Origin: JAZDLO01 sp043801935
GTDB taxonomy: Bacteria; Actinomycetota; Thermoleophilia; RBG-16-64-13
Assembly (NCBI GenBank): GCA_043801935.1
Contig: JAZDLO010000125.1
Span: forward strand, 1-27,853
Direction of reading: 5' to 3'
Length of the DNA stretch: 27,853 bases
The notes beneath the pieces were generated by a model. The model saw nothing but the letters and a program-made list of their open reading frames with translations, was not told the origin of the DNA and ran no database searches. This document shows, piece by piece, positions 1 to 7,099 of this stretch (the stretch's first letter is position 1; each line of letters opens with the position of its first letter). Made by a program: the position numbers and the translations under genes.

Positions 1-92
1 ACGGCTTCAACGTGATGCCGTTGGAGCAAGCCGTACTCAAGCATATCAACGAAGCCCGGGCGGACGCCGGCATGGAGCCGCTCAGGGCGTGA
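1..92 (+). CDS. C-terminal fragment of an unidentified protein
   Basis: An open frame entering from the left edge (first whole codon at 3) gives 29 residues ending in PLEQAVLKHINEARADAG plus a short tail and a TGA at 90-92. The fragment is rich in charged and helix-forming residues, as expected for a terminal helix. It is too short to assign to a family. It converges with the phosphatidyltransferase gene that ends at 164. That this is real coding sequence is inferred from the open frame running to the window edge and the amphipathic composition. Confidence 0.5.
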   Translation, partial: GFNVMPLEQAVLKHINEARADAGMEPLRA

Positions 93-163
93 GTCGAGCC
101 CGTGTGGCGGTGGCGGGGCCGAGGCAGGGATGCCGCCCCCCACGCTCTGAGACGAGGGGAAGC

Positions 164-838
164 CTATTCCGTCGTGCGTCTGCTCGACCACATAGAGTGG
201 ATCTGAGTGCTCCCGGAGAGAACGGCCAGGGCCAGGGCGGCCCAGAGCATGTAGACCGAAACGGTGATCCAGTTCTTCAGGTCGAGGATTCCAAAAAGCA
301 GGAAACTGAGCAGGGCTAGGCTCTGCACCACCATCTTGGTCTTGCCAAAGGCGTTGGCCGATTGCACCTGGTTCCGGCGCAGCGTGATGCTGGCGCCGAC
401 AGCCATCAGGACCAGCTCCAGGACGATGAAGACCAGGATGATCTGGACAACGAGATAGTCGTAACCGACCCAGGCCAGCACCGCGCCCACGAGCAGTTTG
501 TCGGCCACCGGATCCATGAGGGTGCCGAGGGGGGTGATCTGGTCGCGGGTGCGCGCCATCGTCCCGTCGATGAAGTCGGTGCAAATGGCCGCGACAAACA
601 CCCCGAGACTCCACCAACGGTGATCGTAGTAGAGAAGGACGAGGACCACCGGGGTGAGGAGGAACCGGGCCACGGTCAGGTGGTTAGGGCGCACGCATCG
701 AGGGAAGAGCCACAGCCAGGTCTTCTCCACCAGTCTATCGGTGAAGCGCTGGACGGCCGGGGTCATCTTGCTCTCGCTGGGGCTGTCCGCCGCGACCGAG
801 CTGCTATCTAGTTCCAGGTGGTCTCCTACTTGGTGCAT
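164..838 (-). CDS. CDP-alcohol phosphatidyltransferase (PgsA-like)
   Basis: A 224-residue integral membrane enzyme that transfers a phosphatidyl group from a CDP-linked lipid to an alcohol in phospholipid synthesis. The full family motif is visible: D88, D91-G92, A95-R96, G105, D109 and D113, in the spacing DxxDGxxARx8GxxxDxxxD. It follows the RPNHLTVAR segment (residues 50-58) seen at the first helix of PgsA-type members. About six hydrophobic segments follow from residue 54 onward. The polar first 30 residues are unusual, so Met25 is a possible alternative start, but an AGGA sequence lies about 8 bases before the ATG at 838. The family fits glycerol-3-phosphate or similar acceptors; the exact alcohol cannot be read from sequence. 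It is divergent from the malic enzyme gene. Confidence 0.85.
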   Translation of the reverse strand: MHQVGDHLELDSSSVAADSPSESKMTPAVQRFTDRLVEKTWLWLFPRCVRPNHLTVARFLLTPVVLVLLYYDHRWWSLGVFVAAICTDFIDGTMARTRDQITPLGTLMDPVADKLLVGAVLAWVGYDYLVVQIILVFIVLELVLMAVGASITLRRNQVQSANAFGKTKMVVQSLALLSFLLFGILDLKNWITVSVYMLWAALALAVLSGSTQIHSMWSSRRTTE

Positions 839-971
839 TATGGAATCCTACTGCCACAAGGGCGATCTGTCGACTGGTGTCCGCGCGGAAAGGCCCGGAG
901 AGGGAGTGGAGACTGCACCTGTTCGGGGATGGTAGAGGTCGCCCTGGGCCGGTCCGAAGAACACCCTATGC

Positions 972-977
972 TATGAT
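972..977 (+). promoter_or_regulatory. possible -10 element upstream of the malic enzyme gene
   Basis: TATGAT lies 43 bases before the ATG at 1021, in the 182-base divergent spacer shared with the phosphatidyltransferase gene. No convincing -35 hexamer is present 16-18 bases upstream, so this is only a weak candidate. Confidence 0.3.
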
Positions 978-1020
978 ACTCCCCGGTAAATGACCGTTTG
1001 CTCGGCCTCGGGGGCAGAAC

Positions 1021-2481
1021 ATGAAGACACCTGATCTCAGCCTTTCCGACCTCGGTTCGTACTTCCCAGATGACTTCACTCCCGAGCAAAAGGCTAAGGC
1101 TCAGACGGTTTTTCTCAAAGAGCTGGCCGCGAGCGCCCACAGGTTCTACCGGGGCAAGATCGTGAGCATGCCTAAGGCCGGTATCTACGGTTTCAACTGG
1201 TTCAACGTGTACTACACACCCGGCGTCTCGATGGTCTCCACGTCCATCCGGGACAATAACGATCTCTCATTCGACCTCAGCAACCGGGGCAACCTCGTGG
1301 CTGTCGTGTCAGATTCCACCCGGGTATTGGGCGACGGCGATTGCACTCCTCCTGGTGGTCTGGGGGTGATGGAGGGTAAGGCCTTCCTCATGAAGTACCT
1401 GGGTGGCGTGGATGGCGTTGCGCTCTGCATCGACAGCTACAACAAAGAGGGCAAGCACGATCCCGACAAGATCATCGACTTCGTCAAGATGCTGCAGCCC
1501 AGCTTTGGCGCTGTCAACCTGGAAGATATCTCCCAGCCCAACTGCTTCAAGGTGCTGGACACGCTGCGCGAGGAGTGCGACATCCCCGTCTGGCACGACG
1601 ACGCTCAGGGTACCGCCAGCGTCACCCTGGCCGGCCTCATCAACGCCCTGCGGGTGGTGGGTAAGGACCTGAAGGACGCGAAGATCGTCCTGCTGGGCGC
1701 CGGCGCCGCCAACAGCACGGCGGCTCGCCTCCTCCTGGCCGACGGAGCCGACCCCGAGAAGATGATCGTTTTCGACAGCAAGGGCGGTCTGCACCGCGGC
1801 CGCGACGACATCAAGGCCGACACCGCCTACTATCGCAAGTGGGAGATCTGCGAGGTTACCAACCCGAAGCGCGTAGCGACGGAGGCAGAAGCGCTGAAGG
1901 GTGCCGACGTGGTTATCGCCGCCTCGAAACCCGGTCCGGACACCATAAAGGCTGCCTGGATCCACTCGATGAACAGCAAGTCGATCGTATTCGCCTGTGC
2001 CAACCCGGTCCCGGAGATATATCCGTATGCCGCAAAGGAAGCGGGCGCTTACGTTGTAGCCACCGGCCGCGGTGACTTCCCCAACCAGGTGAACAATTCC
2101 ATCGGCTTTCCTGGCATCCTCAAGGGCGCGCTCATGGTGCGGGCCCGCAAGATCACCGACGAGATGGCCATCGCCGCCGCCTACTCGGTGGCCGACTTCG
2201 CAGACAAGAAGAAGGGCATCAGCCCCGACTACATCATGCCCACCATGCAGGAGACCGAGGTCTTCGCCATGGAGGCCGCCGACGTGGCCATGCAGGCCAT
2301 CAAGGATGGTGTGGCCCGCATCAAGCTAGAGTGGGACGAGGTGTACAAGGCCACCTTGGCCGATATCAACGAAGCTCGGGCCGCTATCGATCTCTTGCAG
2401 AAGAACGACCTCATCAAGGCGCCCGACCTGAAGATGCTGGAAGAGGCCCGCGACCGGGCGGTCGCGGCCGTCCGGAAGTGA
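1021..2481 (+). CDS. malic enzyme (NAD(P)-dependent, small bacterial type)
   Basis: A 486-residue cytosolic enzyme for oxidative decarboxylation of malate to pyruvate and CO2 with reduction of NAD(P). Visible landmarks are the YTPGV active-site loop with Tyr65, the VMEGKAFLMKY stretch with catalytic Lys120, metal ligands in LEDIS (E168, D169) and WHDDAQGTA (D193/D194), and the Rossmann loop GAGAAN at 226-231. The length matches the bacterial malic enzymes that lack the C-terminal phosphotransacetylase domain. The ATG at 1021 is preceded by a weak G-rich sequence (CGGGGGC). A strong intrinsic terminator follows, so the gene appears to be transcribed alone. It would supply pyruvate and reducing power. 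Cofactor preference (NAD or NADP) cannot be decided by eye. Confidence 0.93.
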   Translation: MKTPDLSLSDLGSYFPDDFTPEQKAKAQTVFLKELAASAHRFYRGKIVSMPKAGIYGFNWFNVYYTPGVSMVSTSIRDNNDLSFDLSNRGNLVAVVSDSTRVLGDGDCTPPGGLGVMEGKAFLMKYLGGVDGVALCIDSYNKEGKHDPDKIIDFVKMLQPSFGAVNLEDISQPNCFKVLDTLREECDIPVWHDDAQGTASVTLAGLINALRVVGKDLKDAKIVLLGAGAANSTAARLLLADGADPEKMIVFDSKGGLHRGRDDIKADTAYYRKWEICEVTNPKRVATEAEALKGADVVIAASKPGPDTIKAAWIHSMNSKSIVFACANPVPEIYPYAAKEAGAYVVATGRGDFPNQVNNSIGFPGILKGALMVRARKITDEMAIAAAYSVADFADKKKGISPDYIMPTMQETEVFAMEAADVAMQAIKDGVARIKLEWDEVYKATLADINEARAAIDLLQKNDLIKAPDLKMLEEARDRAVAAVRK

Positions 2482-2548
2482 TCTGAGTTGACCCAGGGCG
2501 TACGTGGGGGCCCGGCTATGCGCCGACCCGCGAACCACGCTGCGCATT

Positions 2549-2582
2549 GCGCGCCCGCTCCCGGCGGGCGCGTTTTCTTTTC
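2549..2582 (+). terminator. Rho-independent terminator of the malic enzyme gene
   Basis: A perfect 9-bp GC stem (arms 2550-2558 and 2564-2572, extendable by one G-U pair) with a 5-base loop is followed directly by TTTTCTTTT. It lies 68 bases after the malic enzyme stop. It therefore also argues that the next gene starts at 2659 and not further upstream in the same open frame. Confidence 0.85.
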
Positions 2583-2658
2583 CTCGTTGCGAGGTACACA
2601 AGTTCGTGACCAGGCACTATCGCCGTTGTCACGGCCGCGGTTCATCAAGGGGGTTTCT

Positions 2659-3063
2659 ATGGCGAGTCTCAAAGACATCGAGGGAATCGGCGCTGTCTAC
2701 GCGGAGAAGCTCGGCGGAGCGGGACTGGCCAGCACCGATGCTCTCCTAGACGCCGGCGGAACGGCCAAGGGCCGGGCCGATCTGGCGGCGAGCACGGGCA
2801 TTAGCGACAAGCTCATTTTGAGATGGGTCAACATGGCCGACCTCTTCCGCGTCAAGGGCGTGGCCGAGCAGTATTCCGATCTGCTCGAAGCCGCAGGAGT
2901 CGACACCGTGGTCGAATTGGCGCAACGGAACGCGGAGCACCTGCAGGCCAAGATGGTCGAGGTCAACGAGCAACGCAAGCTCGTCCGCCGGGTACCTACC
3001 TTGGCGGAAGTGACCAGTTGGGTGCAGCAAGCGAAGACCCTGCCCCGGATGGTCAGCTACTGA
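2659..3063 (+). CDS. DUF4332-like helix-hairpin-helix protein
   Basis: A 134-residue soluble protein of small helical repeats. Residues 5-22 (DIEGIGAVYAEKLGGAGL) and 68-86 (FRVKGVAEQYSDLLEAAGV) are two helix-hairpin-helix-like units, each with the IxGIGxxxAxxLxxAGI-style turn typical of DUF4332. This fold resembles non-specific DNA-binding HhH motifs, but function in this family is not established. The ATG at 2659 is chosen because AAGGGGG sits at 2648-2653 before it and because the upstream open frame runs through a terminator hairpin. The gene is flanked by terminators on both sides and so forms its own transcription unit. Confidence 0.8.
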   Translation: MASLKDIEGIGAVYAEKLGGAGLASTDALLDAGGTAKGRADLAASTGISDKLILRWVNMADLFRVKGVAEQYSDLLEAAGVDTVVELAQRNAEHLQAKMVEVNEQRKLVRRVPTLAEVTSWVQQAKTLPRMVSY

Positions 3064-3081
3064 CCGTCGGCGGGTTTCTGG

Positions 3082-3112
3082 GGGCGCGGCCCGCAGGGCC
3101 GCGCCCTTTCTC
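3082..3112 (+). terminator. Rho-independent terminator after the DUF4332 gene
   Basis: A perfect 11-bp stem (3082-3092 with 3096-3106) and a 3-base GCA loop are followed by TTTCTC. It starts 19 bases after the stop codon at 3063. Confidence 0.82.
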
Positions 3113-3123
3113 AACTCCGATCC

Positions 3124-3180
3124 ACCCGTCAGGCGGCCTCACCCGTGTGCGAAACTACCTGGAAGGCCCGCCTGACGGGT
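3124..3180. repeat. 13-bp perfect inverted repeat upstream of the zinc-ribbon membrane gene pair
   Basis: ACCCGTCAGGCGG at 3124-3136 is repeated in perfect reverse complement at 3168-3180, separated by 31 bases. The right arm ends just before a possible -10 element at 3183. This could be an operator, a second terminator-like hairpin, or a relic. No run of T follows either arm. Confidence 0.6.
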
Positions 3181-3182
3181 AA

Positions 3183-3188
3183 GATAAT
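3183..3188 (+). promoter_or_regulatory. possible -10 element for the duplicated membrane gene pair
   Basis: GATAAT (5 of 6 to consensus) lies 45 bases before the ATG at 3233. The best -35 at 17-base spacing is TGGAAG (3160-3165), only 3 of 6. It adjoins the inverted repeat at 3124-3180. Confidence 0.4.
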
Positions 3189-3232
3189 GAGGTCACCGGT
3201 TCATCTGCGATCGGAAGAGGTAGGAGGTCGGC

Positions 3233-3868
3233 ATGTATCCGCTGGATTTCCCGGGCTGGGCTTGGTGGAACTGGGGCTGGGAGTACGCCATAGTGGTCGT
3301 CATCCTGCTAGGCGTCTTCCTGATACCGTGGCTTCTGTTCTGCCTCACTCTGCAGACCACGCTCAATCGCGTGAGCGACCGCAACCGGGCCATGCCGGCC
3401 GGGCATGTGTGGCTGAACTTCATTCCGGTCTTCTACCTGGGATGGTTCATATACACGGTCGTGAAGGTCAGAGATTCTGTCAGAGCTGAGTACCGGTCCC
3501 GGGGCTGGGCGGCCGAGGGCGACTTCGGCTACAACGTGGGCGTGGTCGCGGGCATTCTTTCCATATTCTCGTTCGTCCTCGGGTGGGTGCCGATCTTGGG
3601 GTGGGGCCTGGCGATCGCCGCGATCTTCTGTTGGATCTTCTACTGGCTCAGGATCGCGGACCTCAAGAACCGGTTGGGCGAGCGGGGCCTGGCGCAGGGG
3701 ACGACAGCGCCGGCGGCCGCTGGGCCGGCCGGGCAGGCGCCGAGCGAGGCAGGCCTGTATTCTGAGGAGAAAGTCGCCAGGCAGTGCGCGGCCTGCGGCG
3801 CCGGATTCGATCCAGGGGACCGGTTCTGCCGGGCTTGCGGGCTGCCCTTGCCAGGGGGCCGCGAGTAG
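3233..3868 (+). CDS. membrane protein with C-terminal zinc ribbon (copy 1)
   Basis: A 211-residue protein with a tryptophan-rich N-terminus and hydrophobic segments at about 17-39, 58-75, 98-118 and 121-141. A short linker and a C-terminal zinc ribbon (CAACGAGFDPGDRFCRACG, C-x2-C-x10-C-x2-C) follow. Between the helices lies a conserved cytosolic-looking block, LQTTLNRVSDRNRAMPAGHVWLNF broken over residues 40-63. The neighbour at 3917 is a clear paralogue with the same order of parts. The start at ATG 3233 has TAGGAGG-type Shine-Dalgarno sequence 6-7 bases upstream. I do not recognise a characterised family. A role in membrane sensing or assembly is possible but unproven. Confidence 0.8.
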   Translation: MYPLDFPGWAWWNWGWEYAIVVVILLGVFLIPWLLFCLTLQTTLNRVSDRNRAMPAGHVWLNFIPVFYLGWFIYTVVKVRDSVRAEYRSRGWAAEGDFGYNVGVVAGILSIFSFVLGWVPILGWGLAIAAIFCWIFYWLRIADLKNRLGERGLAQGTTAPAAAGPAGQAPSEAGLYSEEKVARQCAACGAGFDPGDRFCRACGLPLPGGRE

Positions 3869-3916
3869 GGCTACCGGCTCGCGTCCATGTGCGACTGGAA
3901 GAGATAGGGGGTCGGT

Positions 3917-4693
3917 ATGAGGGGTTTCGGGGGTTGGATGTGGGGCTGGAGTGCGCCCGCCGCCGTCGGCGGCATCATTCTGCTGGGTATCATCCTGATA
4001 CCCTGGTTCCTCTTCCTGCTCAATCTACAGACCACCCTCAACCGGGTGAGCGATCGCAACCGGGCCATGCCTTCCGGCCACGTGTGGTTGAACTTCATCC
4101 CCATCTTCAACCTCGGCTGGTTTATCTATACCGTGACCAAAGTCAGGGATTCGGTGAAAGCGGAGTACCAGTCGCGCGGTTGGACTCCCGATGGTGACTT
4201 CGGCTACAACGTGGGTCTGACCGCCGGGATCCTAGCGATCGCCTCCTTCTTCATCGGATGGGTGCCGGTTTTGGGCTGGGGGATCGCGATCGCCCTTCTG
4301 GTGTGCTGGATCATCTACTGGCTGAAGACGTCGGATCTCAAGAACAGACTGGGTCAAGGCAGTGGGTGGCAGGGGTCCACTCCTTACCCGCCGTATCCAC
4401 CGTACCCTGGGTCCCCCGGTTCGGCGCCCGGGGCCGGACCGGGAGCGACGCCTCCCTACTCGGCCTCGCGTACGTACCAAACCCCGCCGCCGGCAGCAGG
4501 ACCCTCTTTCTCCGAGACGCCGGTCGCCGGAGCACCAACGGCCCAAGGGCCGCCCGGGGCCCCGCCCGAAGACGAGTCAGCCGATCAGCGGCCGCCGGAC
4601 CGGGAACCAGGCGCCAGGCTCTGCGCCGGATGCGGGACGCCCTTTGACCCAGGGGATGGATTCTGCCGCACCTGTGGGCTGCGACTGCCGTAG
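3917..4693 (+). CDS. membrane protein with C-terminal zinc ribbon (copy 2, long linker)
   Basis: A 258-residue paralogue of the preceding gene. The membrane core (residues about 15-150) is closely similar, with shared stretches such as TTLNRVSDRNRAMP, DFGYNVG and YWLK/R..DLKNRLG. The zinc ribbon is again C-x2-C-x10-C-x2-C (CAGCGTPFDPGDGFCRTCG). The linker between them has expanded into a Pro/Gly/Tyr/Ala-rich segment of about 85 residues that includes YPPYPPYPG, likely disordered. The 24 bases before the ATG match those before copy 1 at 19 positions, so the translation signal was duplicated too. The two genes are 48 bases apart and probably cotranscribed. Function is unknown. Confidence 0.8.
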   Translation: MRGFGGWMWGWSAPAAVGGIILLGIILIPWFLFLLNLQTTLNRVSDRNRAMPSGHVWLNFIPIFNLGWFIYTVTKVRDSVKAEYQSRGWTPDGDFGYNVGLTAGILAIASFFIGWVPVLGWGIAIALLVCWIIYWLKTSDLKNRLGQGSGWQGSTPYPPYPPYPGSPGSAPGAGPGATPPYSASRTYQTPPPAAGPSFSETPVAGAPTAQGPPGAPPEDESADQRPPDREPGARLCAGCGTPFDPGDGFCRTCGLRLP

Positions 4694-4719
4694 GGCGACC
4701 GGGCGCAGCGCCGGTCGCC
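4694..4719. terminator. hairpin between convergent genes, probable bidirectional terminator
   Basis: A perfect 9-bp stem (4694-4702 with 4711-4719) and 8-base loop occupy the 31-base gap between the stop of the zinc-ribbon gene (4693) and the stop of the convergent diguanylate cyclase gene (4725). T-runs are poor on both sides, so efficiency is uncertain. Confidence 0.55.
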
Positions 4720-4724
4720 GTTAC

Positions 4725-5630
4725 TCAGGCGGCCAGGGTGAACCGGTTGCGCCCCGCGGACTTGCTTTCGTACATCAGGGAGTCGACCCGCTTGACCAGT
4801 GTCTCGGGCGTGTCGTCGGGACGAGTCAGGGTGGCGCCCAGGGATATGGTGACCCGTAGGTCCACCGTGCCGAGGCCCAGGTAAGAATTGGCCACCAGCA
4901 TGCGCAGTTTCTCCGCGGCCAGCAGTAGTTGCTCGGCGTCTATGTCGAGCAGGATCGCCAAGAACTCGTCGCCACCCCAACGCCCCAGGGAATCCGAGCT
5001 CCGTAAGTTGTGCTTGAGGGTCTCGGCCACCATCCTCAGCACCTTGTCCCCGACATGGTGCCCGAAGGTATCGTTCATGCCCTTGAAGTGGTCGATGTCG
5101 ATGAACAGGACCCCGGCAGCCGCCCCCAGCCGCCGGCATTCGGCGAGGCAGCCCTCCAGCTTGAGTTCGATACTCCGACGATTTCCTATACCGGTGAGCG
5201 GATCGGTGATGGCCACGGCACTCAGTTCGCGGACCCGTTTCAGGGCGGCCATGAGGCTCGAGTTGTCGCTGAAAGTCTCTACCGCCCCTTCGATCTCTCC
5301 CGAGGGCCCGTAGATGGGAGCGGTCCTGACGAGCACGGGAACCCGGTGGCCGCACGCATGATGGAGATACACCTGGGCTTCGCGCACCTGCCCGTCGACC
5401 AACGTGGCCGCGAGCGGGCAACCGTTGTGGCAGAGGGCCGTGCCGTTGTCGTCCACGTGCATGAGCAGGCCTTCGGCGCAGGAATTGCCCACCGCCCGGT
5501 CTTCCGGGTAACCGCTTATGCGCTCGGCTCCCTGGCTCCAAAACGAGATGCGCCGTTCGCGATCGACGAAGTAGACGCCGTCGCCGATGCTCTCGAGGAT
5601 GCTCCTATAGAGATCTCCGCCCACTTCCAT
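4725..5630 (-). CDS. PAS-GGDEF diguanylate cyclase
   Basis: A 301-residue protein predicted to make cyclic di-GMP from two GTP. Residues 8-125 form a PAS sensor domain. Residues 135-301 form the GGDEF domain, with an intact WGGDEF signature (219-223), metal-binding FIDIDHFK (D178) and an allosteric inhibitory site RSSD (210-213) placed exactly five residues before GGDEF. The PAS domain carries three cysteines, C51, C67 and C71 (LCHNGCPL), in a pattern I know from many PAS-GGDEF proteins; a redox or metal role is inferred only. There is no transmembrane helix or signal peptide, so it should sense a cytosolic or diffusible signal. A G-rich sequence precedes the ATG at 5630. The gene is monocistronic and lies downstream of the MFS gene on the same strand. 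Confidence 0.93.
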   Translation of the reverse strand: MEVGGDLYRSILESIGDGVYFVDRERRISFWSQGAERISGYPEDRAVGNSCAEGLLMHVDDNGTALCHNGCPLAATLVDGQVREAQVYLHHACGHRVPVLVRTAPIYGPSGEIEGAVETFSDNSSLMAALKRVRELSAVAITDPLTGIGNRRSIELKLEGCLAECRRLGAAAGVLFIDIDHFKGMNDTFGHHVGDKVLRMVAETLKHNLRSSDSLGRWGGDEFLAILLDIDAEQLLLAAEKLRMLVANSYLGLGTVDLRVTISLGATLTRPDDTPETLVKRVDSLMYESKSAGRNRFTLAA

Positions 5631-5650
5631 CTCGTGCCCCCGGAATGATC

Positions 5651-5677
5651 ACACCGACTGTCGGATGCCGTCGGTGT
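5651..5677. repeat. 8-bp inverted repeat between the MFS and GGDEF genes
   Basis: ACACCGAC (5651-5658) and GTCGGTGT (5670-5677) are perfect reverse complements around an 11-base loop. The repeat lies 20 bases upstream of the diguanylate cyclase start and downstream of the MFS stop. It may be a weak terminator for the MFS operon or an operator for the cyclase gene. Confidence 0.4.
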
Positions 5678-5740
5678 TATCGGCACGAGCGCCGTTCGGT
5701 TTGAGCGACGCGCGCAGATGGGGGGAAGGCCGTAGGTTTA

Positions 5741-7027
5741 TCAGGCTGGGCTCTTGGTCCTCTTGCTCGTTACGAACCCCGCCACTCCTGCCGTTCCGAG
5801 GGCGGCGAAAGCCGCCAGCAGCAGATACCCCGCCACGAATCCCCGTCCCTCTCCTCCGGAGCCTCCCGGACCGGTCCCGGCAGAGCCGGACCCCAGCGTG
5901 TCCAGCAGCAGCCCGAAGATCCAGGGCGTCAGCAGGCTGACCCCGAAACCTACGATGTTGATGAAACCGGTCGCCGGCCCCACCTGCTCAGGCCGTCTCA
6001 CCACCTCCGGTACCAGCCCGAACATCGGTGCGAAGTACGTCATGGTGAAGAAACCCGCCAGCACCACGAACACGAACACCAGCCACAGGCCCGGCGCCAA
6101 CGGGACCAGAGCCGTGGTCACAGTCATCGCCGAGAGTGACACGAGGATCGTCTTAAGCTTGCCCCAACGGGCCGCGCTTGTAGCGCCCAGCGGATTAGCC
6201 ACCAGCTGCGTCAATCCCAGGCCGGCGGTCAGGTAGGCCGCAACACTCACGCTCGAGCCGAACTTGATGTGAAGGAATTCCGGCGTCCACACCAGCACTC
6301 CCACTCCCACGGCCAGCCCAGCTCCGTTGAACAGCCCCAGGAGCCACACTCGCCGGTTTGTCGCCGCCGCTCCCAATGCACGGCCCAGGGCTCGGAACGT
6401 GGTCGCTCCCTCGGGATGCTGGGGCAAGGCTCGGATCGCCTTTTGTGACAGCGCCGCCACCCCGACGGCGAGTCCCAGCCCGGCCGTCGCCAGAAACACG
6501 GCTCTGTACCCGCCTGCGCGGGCAACACTGGGCATTATCAGCAACGCCAGCATGATACCCGCGCCCCATCCCGTCCCGAAGATACCCCAGGCCCGGTTGA
6601 GCCGGTGACCGGCCACCACGTGCGCCAAGACAGGGCTGCAGACCGGCACCACCATGCCGCCACCGAGCCCCTGCAGACCGCGCCCCACCAGGAATGCCGC
6701 CATAGACGAGCCCAGGCCGAATACGAGCGAACCCAGAACGAAGCAGGCGGCGCTCGCCGCCAGGACGCGCCCACCCCAGCGGGCGGCCGCCACTCCGGCC
6801 GGGATCCCGATGCCCCCGTAGCTGAACATGAAGACCGAGGTCAACAGTCCTATCTGCGACCCCGAGAGCGCGAACCGCTCCCGTACGTCGGCTGCTACCA
6901 CCGGGAGCAGCGAAAGGGTCAGCGCCGACATCGCGAAGAAGAACATGAGCGTGAACGCCATGACGTCGGCACCGCGATCGGTCAGAGGTGCCGTCGGGGC
7001 CGATCTCCGCTCTCTGCGACCCTGCAC
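5741..7027 (-). CDS. major facilitator superfamily transporter
   Basis: An integral membrane secondary transporter with about 12 hydrophobic segments across up to 428 residues. The N-terminal half has an MFS-type loop (GIPAGVAAARWGGRVL, near residues 73-89), and a similar loop (NPLGATSAARWGKLKT) occurs in the second half. A Gly/Ser-rich hydrophilic loop (GSGSAGTGPGGSGGEGRG) precedes the last helix. The start is uncertain: GTG 7027 gives a basic 20-residue extension, while ATG 6961 begins right before helix 1, and neither has a clear ribosome binding site. It is the last gene of the ort-alr run. Import of a D-amino acid, N-acyl amino acid or peptide, or export of alanine, is a contextual guess; the sequence does not show the substrate. 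Confidence 0.85.
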   Translation of the reverse strand: MQGRRERRSAPTAPLTDRGADVMAFTLMFFFAMSALTLSLLPVVAADVRERFALSGSQIGLLTSVFMFSYGGIGIPAGVAAARWGGRVLAASAACFVLGSLVFGLGSSMAAFLVGRGLQGLGGGMVVPVCSPVLAHVVAGHRLNRAWGIFGTGWGAGIMLALLIMPSVARAGGYRAVFLATAGLGLAVGVAALSQKAIRALPQHPEGATTFRALGRALGAAATNRRVWLLGLFNGAGLAVGVGVLVWTPEFLHIKFGSSVSVAAYLTAGLGLTQLVANPLGATSAARWGKLKTILVSLSAMTVTTALVPLAPGLWLVFVFVVLAGFFTMTYFAPMFGLVPEVVRRPEQVGPATGFINIVGFGVSLLTPWIFGLLLDTLGSGSAGTGPGGSGGEGRGFVAGYLLLAAFAALGTAGVAGFVTSKRTKSPA

Positions 7028-7099
7028 GTTGCTGATTGCCGGTCTAGCGCGGTCGGAGGCTTTGACTCAGCATGGCGGGAGGTAGCGGTTCACGCGGGG

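Noticed and set aside
164..811. Plus-strand open frames of 64-149 codons opposite the phosphatidyltransferase gene
   Set aside because: They mirror a gene with a complete catalytic motif on the other strand, have no ribosome binding site, and give low-complexity charged translations.
2488..2658. N-terminal extension of the DUF4332 frame
   Set aside because: The extension runs through the malic enzyme terminator hairpin, and a good ribosome binding site precedes ATG 2659.
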